Source of the DNA: JAGMCJ01 sp046761005
Lineage (GTDB): Archaea > Thermoplasmatota > Thermoplasmata > RBG-16-68-12 > JAGMCJ01
Reading direction: 5' to 3'
NCBI GenBank assembly: GCA_046761005.1
Contig: JBHIFI010000015.1
Coordinates: 1-36,675 of the forward strand
DNA: 36,675 nt
Part shown: piece after piece, positions 8,383 to 15,167 of the stretch
How the letters are laid out: each line of letters starts with the position of its first letter
How positions within the stretch are numbered: position 1 is the first letter of the stretch
Position numbers and translations under genes: made by a program
Notes under the pieces: model-generated
Databases searched by the model: none
Told to the model about the DNA's origin: nothing
What the model saw: only the letters and a program-made list of their open reading frames with translations

Positions 8383-8945
8383 ATGGAAGTGACCTATCGG
8401 GAGTATCCTGTCATCGATATTCTTGCCCGTAATGGAAAAAAGGATCTTTTGCGAGCGATGAACATCTCGTTTCCGATGGGACCCGAGTATGATGTTCTCG
8501 TGATTGATGGGAGAGCCTGCTGGAAGCACTCCCGCCAAGCAGGCACCTGATTTCGAAGGTGATGTCCTTCTTATTGAGAAGAGACAAGAGATCCGAACAC
8601 CCTTCGGATAAGGGCGTTGCGAAGAGATAGCTCGATGAGATAGGATTGGAACCGAGTAGAAAATGGATAGATCATGAAGTTGACGAGGCAAGGATAATCC
8701 GTTCAGACGGAAGTTTTCTTGAGGTTGATGAGAAGCTTTGGCGGGGGATGCTGGTGGAAACGCTGTTCGGAAATTCGATGACAAAGAAAAGGCTCATGAC
8801 ACTTGCGGATGAGCACTTTGATAGAATAATCTCGGTGAAATCTGATTACTAGATGAAGGAACCGAGTGTACTCGAAATCCTAGATGCGGTCAGAGAGAAA
8901 TTCCCCGAGCTTCGAGCCAAGGTTGAAGAATACCTGGAGACATAG
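8383..8945 (+). pseudogene. Degenerate reading frame of unknown family
   Basis: Four adjacent plus-strand fragments look like pieces of a decayed gene. Fragment A (8383-8550, 55 aa) runs MEVTYREYPVIDILARNGKK then PMGPEYDVLVIDG. A second frame continues as PDFEGDVLLIEKRQEIRTP and stops at 8611. Fragment C (8631-8852) contains EVDEARIIRSDGSFLEVDE and GNSMTKKRLMTLADEH. Fragment D (8853-8945, 30 codons) reads MKEPSVLEILDAVREKFPEL. The charged, protein-like composition across frames, with two frame changes and stops, suggests frameshift decay, or sequencing errors in an intact gene. I do not recognise the family. Fragments C and D could also be genuine small ORFs. The 8225-8382 stretch before it holds nothing I can support besides the minus-strand promoter of the decarboxylase. 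Confidence 0.35.
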
Positions 8946-8996
8946 ATACTAGACTGGCCTACTTCTTTCAACTGTTCATTATCCAGACATTATGGC

Positions 8997-9107
8997 TTAG
9001 TTATCGTCACCCTTCTTTTTTGGTTTCTTGAGGCGGGGCTTTTTCAACTTAGCCTTTCCTTTCGAGTCCTCGTCTACGAACTCGTAGGGGTTCTCTCTAA
9101 TCAACAT
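8997..9107 (-). CDS. Small basic protein, 36 aa, hypothetical
   Basis: Minus-strand ORF from ATG 9107 to TAA at 8997. The sequence starts MLIRENPYEFVDEDSKGK and ends in a lysine-rich tail (KKPRLKKPKKK). A TATA-like TTTAGTTATAG lies about 27 bp upstream, plus a weak GAGG, which supports expression. Highly basic short proteins of this kind are common in archaea and may bind nucleic acid, but no family is recognised. It could be spurious. Confidence 0.4.
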   Translation of the reverse strand: MLIRENPYEFVDEDSKGKAKLKKPRLKKPKKKGDDN

Positions 9108-9158
9108 CAACTATCCTCATTTTCGAGGAATTGCTATAACTAAAAACATGTTGCGAGG

Positions 9159-9180
9159 CGATTATCAGAAATGATAATCG
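9159..9180. repeat. Perfect 9-bp inverted repeat with GAAA tetraloop
   Basis: CGATTATCA at 9159-9167 and TGATAATCG at 9172-9180 enclose GAAA. It sits between the GPN GTPase gene and the small basic ORF. It could be a minus-strand terminator for the GTPase transcript, or a dimeric operator. A second looser inverted repeat follows (TGCAC 9183-9187 with GTGCA 9236-9240; TTCTG 9191-9195 with CAGAA 9223-9227). Nothing else is evident up to 9291. Confidence 0.45.
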
Positions 9181-9291
9181 GTTGCACATCTTCTGCGTCG
9201 AGGAAGTTGAGGGACGAAGAGACAGAAGGTGACTTGTGCAGTCATTTCTCGGACTTCCTTACTCTAGGAGTTCGCGGAGAATAGTACCGCG

Positions 9292-10059
9292 CTAGTCCTT
9301 AGAAAGATCTTCGCCACCCTCAAAGCAGATCTGGATTAGGCTATATAGGTCCTCAAAGCCTAAGAGAACATCTGAGGACACTGGTGTTAGACCACGATAA
9401 GCTCCCACTTCGTCGAGAGCCCCCAGGAAGCCTACGCTTGGGATGCCCGACGGCTCACCCATCTCTTCCACTAGGGCGTCGTAGAGCGCATCCGAATTAG
9501 ACGCCCAGCCAAGAATAGCGTTTGCCTCCTTTTCAGAAAGAAGGTCGGCCTTTGACAAAACGTTGATTAGAGGAATGGAGAATCGGAAGCTTGTGGTCAC
9601 AGAGAGCATTAGCAGGGATATCAAGCCGGAGGGCTTCCTCGAAAGCTGTGGGTCGAGAAGAAAGAGAATAGCCGAATCCTCTCCTCCGAAAACCTGAACG
9701 ATCTCCCTGCTCGACTCTCTAAATGCGAATAACTCCATTTGTCCGGGTGTGTCAATGAAAACATAATCCGTATGGAACTCCTCCAAGGTCTGCACTATCT
9801 CTCTCACTTGCAGGGCGATGAGATCTGCACATACTATTTGGGCTCCATTGGGACCGAGTGAATATTCCTCCATCACTCCTTCCAAAGTTATCCAATCTCT
9901 CACATCCACCTCTGGTTCGTACTGAAGTTCCTCCACACCTGGGTCCAAATTTACCGTGATTGAGTCAAATCCCTGACTGTTCATCCATGTCTTGAAGGCA
10001 TAGGTCATCGTCGTCTTTCCGCAGCCAGCGGTCCCCACGAGGAAGAGATATCTAGACAT
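9292..10059 (-). CDS. GPN-loop GTPase
   Basis: A 255-residue archaeal GPN-loop GTPase. Walker A is GTAGCGKTT (9-17); the defining Gly-Pro-Asn insertion is GPN (69-71) in SLGPNGA; Walker B is VFIDTPGQMELF; the G4-like motif is LSKADLL. Eukaryotic relatives (Gpn1-3) assist RNA polymerase II assembly; archaeal ones form homodimers of unclear cellular role. The ATG lies only 14 nt after the 3' end of tRNA-Lys on the same strand. There is no room for an independent TATA box outside the tRNA, so the mRNA is probably read from the tRNA promoter and released by tRNA processing. Confidence 0.93.
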   Translation of the reverse strand: MSRYLFLVGTAGCGKTTMTYAFKTWMNSQGFDSITVNLDPGVEELQYEPEVDVRDWITLEGVMEEYSLGPNGAQIVCADLIALQVREIVQTLEEFHTDYVFIDTPGQMELFAFRESSREIVQVFGGEDSAILFLLDPQLSRKPSGLISLLMLSVTTSFRFSIPLINVLSKADLLSEKEANAILGWASNSDALYDALVEEMGEPSGIPSVGFLGALDEVGAYRGLTPVSSDVLLGFEDLYSLIQICFEGGEDLSKD

Positions 10060-10072
10060 ATTGATTCTTTAG

Positions 10073-10146
10073 CGGGCCTGAAGGGATTCGAACCCCTGAC
10101 CTATCGGTTAAGAGCCGATCGCTCTACCTGGCTAAGCTACAGGCCC
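10073..10146 (-). tRNA. tRNA-Lys (anticodon CTT)
   Basis: The minus strand folds into a standard cloverleaf. The acceptor is GGGCCTG / CAGGCCC (plus coordinates 10140-10146 and 10074-10080) with discriminator G. The anticodon stem is ATCGG / CCGAT around loop CTCTTAA, so the anticodon is CTT. The T arm is AGGGG-TTCGAAT-CCCTT. There is no intron and no encoded CCA. A good TATA box (plus 10172-10182) lies about 30 bp upstream, in the gap before leuS. Confidence 0.95.
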
Positions 10147-10171
10147 ATATTCTGATGTTGGAGAATGCATT

Positions 10172-10182
10172 GAATATATATC
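10172..10182 (-). promoter_or_regulatory. TATA box for tRNA-Lys (and probably the GPN GTPase)
   Basis: GAATATATATC as read on plus. Its centre is about 30 bp upstream of the tRNA 5' end on the minus strand and just beyond the leuS stop codon. It is the only convincing promoter for the tRNA-Lys/GPN GTPase pair. Confidence 0.6.
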
Positions 10183-10183
10183 C

Positions 10184-13060
10184 TCACTCAATAAAGATTG
10201 CGGGACGCCAGGGCCTTGCATTCTTCGCCCTTGACTTAGGATCATATCGCTCGGGATCATCCGCCGCGAAAATCGAGACATCGCACTTGAACTCCTTTTC
10301 AAGGAAGTCCTTTGACTCCCCCAGATATCTCCTTTCGTCTGCGCAATAAGAGAATAAGTCAAGGTCAGCGGATTTCATCTTGGTTATCTGCTCAATCAGG
10401 GCGGGTGCGTACTTGGAAGCATCCTTTGATCTCTCTTTTATTAGATCATCCTTCATGGATTCCTTCATCAGTAATTCAACCTCCGGTTTTCCTTCCTTCT
10501 TCAATTGGATAGCGATTTCGAACATGCGAGCCATCCATTTCGGGTGGGTGTAGAATATAAGGCGCTTAGGCGTTATGCCCGTCGCCCTGAGGATTTGCCT
10601 GACATCATCTAGCGTATTTCTGAAGAACCTCTCAGCAACCTCCAGTTCCGGGCAAATACTCTCTTTCTGTACTTCGGGAAGTCTGGCATGTGAAATGAAT
10701 CCTTCCTTTCCGAGCCCACTCCAAATCTCCTCACATATGTGCGGAACGAAGGGGGCAAGAAACATAGTCTGAAGCTCCACAAAATCTGCGAGCACCTCGG
10801 AATTCGGAACGTCATTACATCGTCTAAGATACCAGTTCCACACGCCCTGGAGGTCGAAATACCCGTGTTTTAGCGCTGTTCTCTGATTGAGGACTTTCAT
10901 GGCTTCGTCGTACTTCCTGAGAGCCCGGTTCATTACGGATCTGAACCACTTATCTATCGGTTGCACATCGCTACGAGTTTTGTGCTCGCTCAGTGCAAAC
11001 GATATCCATAGGTGAAGCTTCTTTCCGATGGAATCAGCAAATTCGCCGTCAAACGAAGGATCGTCTAGTCCCTCACCACCCTGGGCAAGTGTGATCCTCG
11101 TTGCATCCGCACCCCAGGCTCTTATAGCATCCCTTATGTAGGTTACTATGCCATGGGACTTCGACATCCTTTGTCCTTCCAGCCTTATAAATCCGTTGAC
11201 TCCAAAGCTCCTAGGCCAGTCCTCCTCCGGAAAGATGGCAACATGGTTGAAGATGCAGAAAGCAAGATGATTCTGAATCAAGTCTTTACCGGAGTTCCTC
11301 AGGTCGAAGGGATACCAATACAGAAACTCTCTTCTCATGCTTTCCAATGTCTTCTCCTCGATTCCCGTTTGTTCCGCGATAGACCGAACATCTCCGGTTC
11401 CTAGCAGAACGTAGTCATAGAAATCATCACCAATCTTGCCAGCGCTCTCCTCAGGGAATAGGTGGCAGAATGTGTAATAGGCCATGTAGATGGTGGAATC
11501 GGAAAGCGACTCGATTACCCAGCTCTCGTCCCAGGGAAGAGATGTACCCAAACCGTGGTGGTGGGCACAAGCCCATTCCCTCAGCCAGTCAAGCACATAT
11601 TCGAACTGCTTTCTTGAGAGCTCCGGTAAGAGGTTCATCTTGTCGAGTGCTCTATGGGTCAGCTTCTTCCAGTCGGGATCCCCGTAGTCGAGGAACCATT
11701 GGTCTGAAACCAACTTGACGATTGCAGGACTCAGGCATCTGCAGACTACCTCCCCGCTAGCTTCATACATGATGTCTGCTTCTCCGCTGTCGATCATTTT
11801 CCTCTTGATGACCTCCTTTGCCTCCTCCACTCTCATACCGGAGATTTCGCCGCAGTCCTCGTTCATGACCCCAGTGTAGTAGCCAGTCCTGTATATCTCG
11901 TCCTTCGCTTTCTCGAGTTTCTCCCTCTCCATCTGATTCTTTATCCTCATGCGATCTGCAATCTCGACCGCCGGAAGGGGGCCCCACCCCTCGGACGTGA
12001 TTATCGGAATCGGTTCTATCTTCCTTATCTCATCAGGGTCCAAACCAAACTTCGTGAGAATCTCATAATCCTCCTGCAGGTCCCTCAGGGCTATCCAATC
12101 ATCGGGAGCATCGGATGGGACGCTCGTGACTATTCCCGTTCCCTTTTTCTGATCTATGAATTTGGAGGGAAGAATGGGTATCTCCTTGCCTATCACAGGT
12201 GCACGAACTTTTTTTCCTATGAGGTCCTTTCCCGTGATAGAACCCACCACCTCAACATCCTTCTTCTGTTCCCTCAGCTTTTTGGACGCTTCCTCGCTCA
12301 CTGTCCACACATCGGATCCGACGCGCACCTCTTTGTATTCTGCGTCAGGGTCTACCCAAAGGTTCGTCTGCCCATAGACTGTTTCAGGCCTTAGTGTCGC
12401 AGCTAGGAGGAATTTTCCCTCATACGGGAATTTCAGAAGAACGAACTCAGCAGGAGTCTCACCCTCTCCCTCCAACCTGTCATGGTCGCCAACCGGGGCT
12501 TCGTCCTTGGGACACCAAATCACTGGATGTTCTCCGAGTCGCAGGTACCCTCTTTCCTTCAGTTTCCTAAACTGCCATTTCACAAAACTGTCGTAGAAAG
12601 GATTCAGGTGAGTGGTGATGAAGGACCTCCTCCAATCCACCGAGGCTCCTAGGCGCCTCAAGTCCTTCATTGCCTTAGGAGGGAAGTACTCTGTCCAGTA
12701 TACGGGGTCCTCGAATCTGGGAATCTCGTTTTCGGGAATCCCCATCTTTCTCATTATTTCTGTTTGTTTCTCTTCTCCTTCGGATATCCTGTTCGCCGCC
12801 GCGACGATTGGAAGACCTGTACAGTGAAATGCCTGTGGTAGAAGCACATTGTATCCTCGCATCCTCATGTATCTAGCTAGAATGTCTGCGTGCAGAAAGG
12901 TAACGCCGAATCCAAGATGAAGATAGCCGTTCATATACGGATAGGGAACGTTCAGGAATAACTTCGCACGGTCATCATCGGCATTGACCTCAAAGGCCCC
13001 GGTCTCTTCCCATTTCTTTTGCCATTTCGACTCTAGCGCCAGTACTTCCTCAATTTCCAT
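10184..13060 (-). CDS. leuS: Leucyl-tRNA synthetase
   Basis: A 958-residue archaeal/eukaryotic-type LeuRS. Alignment from memory to Pyrococcus LeuRS is continuous, including the editing-domain TLRPETVYGQTNLWV, DWLREWACAHHHGLGT, the ESLSDSTIYMAYYT block, the RMSKS loop (631-635) and the ending PAIFIE. The HIGH signature is HLGF (48-51): the second histidine is replaced by phenylalanine (codon TTC). That is unusual, because this His contacts ATP phosphates in class I synthetases. I chose ATG 13060; an in-frame GTG at 13072 would add four residues. The promoter is probably the symmetrical AT-rich box at 13134-13147 shared with the divergent RHH regulator gene. Confidence 0.95.
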   Translation of the reverse strand: MEIEEVLALESKWQKKWEETGAFEVNADDDRAKLFLNVPYPYMNGYLHLGFGVTFLHADILARYMRMRGYNVLLPQAFHCTGLPIVAAANRISEGEEKQTEIMRKMGIPENEIPRFEDPVYWTEYFPPKAMKDLRRLGASVDWRRSFITTHLNPFYDSFVKWQFRKLKERGYLRLGEHPVIWCPKDEAPVGDHDRLEGEGETPAEFVLLKFPYEGKFLLAATLRPETVYGQTNLWVDPDAEYKEVRVGSDVWTVSEEASKKLREQKKDVEVVGSITGKDLIGKKVRAPVIGKEIPILPSKFIDQKKGTGIVTSVPSDAPDDWIALRDLQEDYEILTKFGLDPDEIRKIEPIPIITSEGWGPLPAVEIADRMRIKNQMEREKLEKAKDEIYRTGYYTGVMNEDCGEISGMRVEEAKEVIKRKMIDSGEADIMYEASGEVVCRCLSPAIVKLVSDQWFLDYGDPDWKKLTHRALDKMNLLPELSRKQFEYVLDWLREWACAHHHGLGTSLPWDESWVIESLSDSTIYMAYYTFCHLFPEESAGKIGDDFYDYVLLGTGDVRSIAEQTGIEEKTLESMRREFLYWYPFDLRNSGKDLIQNHLAFCIFNHVAIFPEEDWPRSFGVNGFIRLEGQRMSKSHGIVTYIRDAIRAWGADATRITLAQGGEGLDDPSFDGEFADSIGKKLHLWISFALSEHKTRSDVQPIDKWFRSVMNRALRKYDEAMKVLNQRTALKHGYFDLQGVWNWYLRRCNDVPNSEVLADFVELQTMFLAPFVPHICEEIWSGLGKEGFISHARLPEVQKESICPELEVAERFFRNTLDDVRQILRATGITPKRLIFYTHPKWMARMFEIAIQLKKEGKPEVELLMKESMKDDLIKERSKDASKYAPALIEQITKMKSADLDLFSYCADERRYLGESKDFLEKEFKCDVSIFAADDPERYDPKSRAKNARPWRPAIFIE

Positions 13061-13108
13061 TTCAATTCTCACACACTAATCCCGCGATGGAAAAAAGGCT
13101 TTCGCTCT

Positions 13109-13213
13109 GTCCTACTAGATAAGACGAATCGCGATATTTTTAAATACCGTTTCGCAGATAAGGTTTCGACACGTCCTATTATGTTCTCGATGTTGTATGA
13201 CATCCGTCCTACT
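13109..13213. promoter_or_regulatory. Repeated operator-like motif YGTCCTAYT
   Basis: Three direct copies occur on plus: TGTCCTACT at 13109-13117, CGTCCTATT at 13172-13180 and CGTCCTACT at 13205-13213. A fourth, inverted copy (AATAGGACG) lies just behind the regulator gene at 13626-13634. The second copy is part of a longer inverted repeat: ACACGTCCTATTATGTTCT (13169-13187) matches the complement of AGAACAATAGGACGTGT (13621-13637) apart from a 2-base insertion. RHH proteins bind such short repeated boxes, so these are likely sites of the adjacent regulator. This is inference from position and repetition. Confidence 0.5.
13134..13147. promoter_or_regulatory. Bidirectional TATA region between leuS and the RHH regulator
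   Basis: The stretch ATATTTTTAAATAC is nearly palindromic and can serve as TATA box in both directions. Rightward transcripts would start near 13170 and leftward ones near 13110. Both positions coincide with copies of the motif YGTCCTAYT (13171 and 13109), see the operator entry. Confidence 0.5.
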
Positions 13214-13238
13214 CATTCGAGAGCGGGGCGGTGGGTTA

Positions 13239-13622
13239 ATGAAGGAAATCAACGAGCGTGTGACACTGAGACTGGAAAAAGACAACCTGGAAAGGATGGA
13301 TTCTTTCTTGCGAAAGAGCAAGGAGTTTGCAAATCGCTCCCAGTTCCTCAGGGTTGCCGTCAAGACCTTCATTGACTGCGCAGAGAAGGCCCAAGAAGAG
13401 GTATCGGTGAAGATACCTGCTAGGATACTCGAGTATATCGACGCTCAGGTCGCAGATGGCTATTTTCTGTCTCGAGAGCAGGCCGTTTTGGAATGTATTG
13501 AGGGCTTCCTCACTCTCGAAAAGGTAAGGCAGATTGAGGAAAAAAAGAAAGAAATGGGAATAGCCTCTGGGAAGATCGTCTCTGTGGATTACGGCGATGG
13601 CAGTAAACCTCTCGAACGATAG
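13239..13622 (+). CDS. Tandem ribbon-helix-helix transcription regulator (CdrS/CdrL-like)
   Basis: A 127-residue protein with two consecutive RHH units. The first (about 6-45) runs ERVTLRLEKDNLERMDSFL to SQFLRVAVKTFI; the second (about 54-92) runs VSVKIPARILEYIDAQVADG to SREQAVLECIEGFL. A charged coiled tail follows. Position next to an FtsZ-family gene matches the CdrS/CdrL regulators of euryarchaeal cell division known from haloarchaea. ATG 13239 is preferred; a GTGG-containing purine stretch lies upstream and the RHH fold starts right after it. The frame is open from 13197. Operator-like repeats surround the gene, suggesting autoregulation. Confidence 0.75.
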   Translation: MKEINERVTLRLEKDNLERMDSFLRKSKEFANRSQFLRVAVKTFIDCAEKAQEEVSVKIPARILEYIDAQVADGYFLSREQAVLECIEGFLTLEKVRQIEEKKKEMGIASGKIVSVDYGDGSKPLER

Positions 13623-13644
13623 AACAATAGGACGTGTATGGCGC

Positions 13645-13753
13645 GGAAGTTTGTGTAGACTCTACCGCTAGCCAAGAAATAGGAATGGCGAGGGGCCTCA
13701 AAGGCACTGCTCATTGAAGGGATGGGATGCAGACCTTCGGAGCGCAAACTTCC
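13645..13753 (+). repeat. Inverted repeat in the leader of the FtsZ-like gene
   Basis: GGAAGTTTG (13645-13653) and CAAACTTCC (13745-13753) are perfect 9-bp complements 91 bases apart. They lie in the 156-base space between the regulator and the FtsZ-like gene, and the second arm ends 26 bases before the ATG. The RNA could fold so that the ribosome binding site is near the base of a long stem. No protein-coding content is supported here. Confidence 0.35.
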
Positions 13754-13778
13754 AAGCTCACACTTTCGGAGGCAGCCA

Positions 13779-14582
13779 ATGAACGTAGTAGCTGAAAAGG
13801 AAATTGTAAACCATGTGATGGATATTCTTTCTAAGGATCTGCCAGAACCTCGAATTGTGATTGTTGGATGTGGTGGTGCAGGATGCAACATCGTTGGTCA
13901 GATTCGAGAACGGTCTCTGCTGACTTTGAAGACGATTGCTATCAACTCTGACAAAGAGAGTCTTAGCAAGGTCCTCTCGGACATCAAGATCCGCCTCGGG
14001 AAAGGCTCTCGCTTTTCAAGAGGGGCGGATGGTGTCCCTGAGGTTGGAAGAAATCTTGCAGAAGCTGCTAAGGAGAGCATTTCTTCGACCATCAAGGCAG
14101 ACATCGCTTTTCTTATTGTGGGATTGGGTGGCGGTATCGGAACCGGCTGTGCTCCCAAAGTTTCTGAGATTATCCGAGAGTCAGGCACTGTCGTCATCGC
14201 GATACCAATAATGCCCTTTACCCTTGAGGGTCGCAACTCTGTGGCGGAGAAGGGGCTGCGCGAACTGCGTATCGCCGCAGATTCCACGATAGAGCTGGAA
14301 AACGACTCGCTTCTCAAGTTCGGATCGGATGCACCTTTGACTAGCGCTTTCTCCATACTCAATGGAATTATCGTTGCCTTGGTCGAATGCGTCGCTGAGA
14401 GGATTTCAAGGACATTCCTCACGGTTCTCGAGGACGAGGTTGAGGCAATGGCCAAGAATATCCAGATGGCTGTCGAGGTTCGAGAGTCCGGAGAGAGAAG
14501 ACTAGTTCCTCTTCCTCCCCTCGAGGCGCAAGGAGAAATGAACTCTTTTCCGAACGAATTCGATACATTCGAAAGTGAATAG
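13779..14582 (+). CDS. FtsZ-like protein, GTP-binding domain only
   Basis: A 267-residue member of the FtsZ/tubulin superfamily. The N-terminal GTP-binding half is clear: IVIVGCGGAGCNIV, AINSDKESL (the NTD loop of FtsZ), GADGVPEVGRNLAEAA, and the tubulin signature as GGGIGTG (117-123). After helix H7-like sequence (SAFSILNGIIVALVECVAER) the protein ends within about 60 residues. The T7 catalytic loop NxDxxD of FtsZ is missing (FLTVLEDEVEAM instead), and there is no C-terminal activation domain. It may bind GTP but should not form ordinary self-activating filaments; it could cap or regulate a full-length FtsZ. The start is ATG 13779, with GGAGG at 13768-13772; the frame is open from 13722. Confidence 0.78.
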   Translation: MNVVAEKEIVNHVMDILSKDLPEPRIVIVGCGGAGCNIVGQIRERSLLTLKTIAINSDKESLSKVLSDIKIRLGKGSRFSRGADGVPEVGRNLAEAAKESISSTIKADIAFLIVGLGGGIGTGCAPKVSEIIRESGTVVIAIPIMPFTLEGRNSVAEKGLRELRIAADSTIELENDSLLKFGSDAPLTSAFSILNGIIVALVECVAERISRTFLTVLEDEVEAMAKNIQMAVEVRESGERRLVPLPPLEAQGEMNSFPNEFDTFESE

Positions 14583-14630
14583 ACTCCGACATCATTTTAT
14601 CTCTCCAGGCTATGCAAGTTTGGTGATTAG

Positions 14631-15050
14631 ATGACAGTAGTTACTGGCTCTGTTGAGCTTAATACAAGGGGTGAGGTGGACATCATCGATGTGACAGAAG
14701 ACGTTAGGCGCGTCGTATCTGATTCGGGAATCCAGAATGGCATCGCCTGCGTTTTTACTACGAGTTCCACGAGTACAATCACAACCATAGAACACGAACC
14801 TGGGCTTCTCAAGGATCTTCCAAGGGCACTGGAGAGACTCTTTCCAAAGAATATCGACTACGAGCATGAGAGGATGTGGCACGATGGAAATGGACATAGC
14901 CATGTTCGAGCATCGGTTATGAAGCCAAGCCTTACTGTGCCTTTTGTTGATGGGAACATTCTACTCGGGACTTGGCAGCAGATAGTGTTTGTGGAGCTCG
15001 ATAACAAGCGCAGAAAAAGAAAACTTGTTGTGCAGATGGTCGGAGAATAG
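14631..15050 (+). CDS. YjbQ/UPF0047 family protein
   Basis: A 139-residue single-domain protein of the YjbQ family (annotated elsewhere as secondary thiamine-phosphate synthase enzyme). The characteristic C-terminal signature is present: HDGNGHSHVRAS, PSLTVPF and GTWQQIVFVELD. The His residues form a presumed metal site. The in vivo role is not firmly established; weak thiamine-phosphate synthase activity is reported for relatives. TATA-like CATTTTATC (14593-14601) lies about 33 bp upstream, and GGTGA precedes the ATG, so it seems to have its own promoter. Confidence 0.9.
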   Translation: MTVVTGSVELNTRGEVDIIDVTEDVRRVVSDSGIQNGIACVFTTSSTSTITTIEHEPGLLKDLPRALERLFPKNIDYEHERMWHDGNGHSHVRASVMKPSLTVPFVDGNILLGTWQQIVFVELDNKRRKRKLVVQMVGE

Positions 15051-15167
15051 ACCCTTCTTCCGAGTTCACTAATTCGGTCAAGAAAGTTTGTCTCGAACGC
15101 CTGTTTTCTTGAGGACAAATCCAAAGTGGGCTTTTATACATGGTTAAGTATGCTTCTCGCAGTGTCT

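Noticed and set aside
8101..8784. A 227-codon minus-strand frame overlapping the decarboxylase gene start
   Set aside because: It covers the promoter and first part of the certain decarboxylase gene in another frame, is rich in Ser/Arg/Pro shadow composition and has no recognisable motif.
9171..9284. A 37-residue plus-strand ORF starting in the 9-bp hairpin
   Set aside because: The start codon is inside the inverted repeat, there is no promoter or SD, and no family resemblance.
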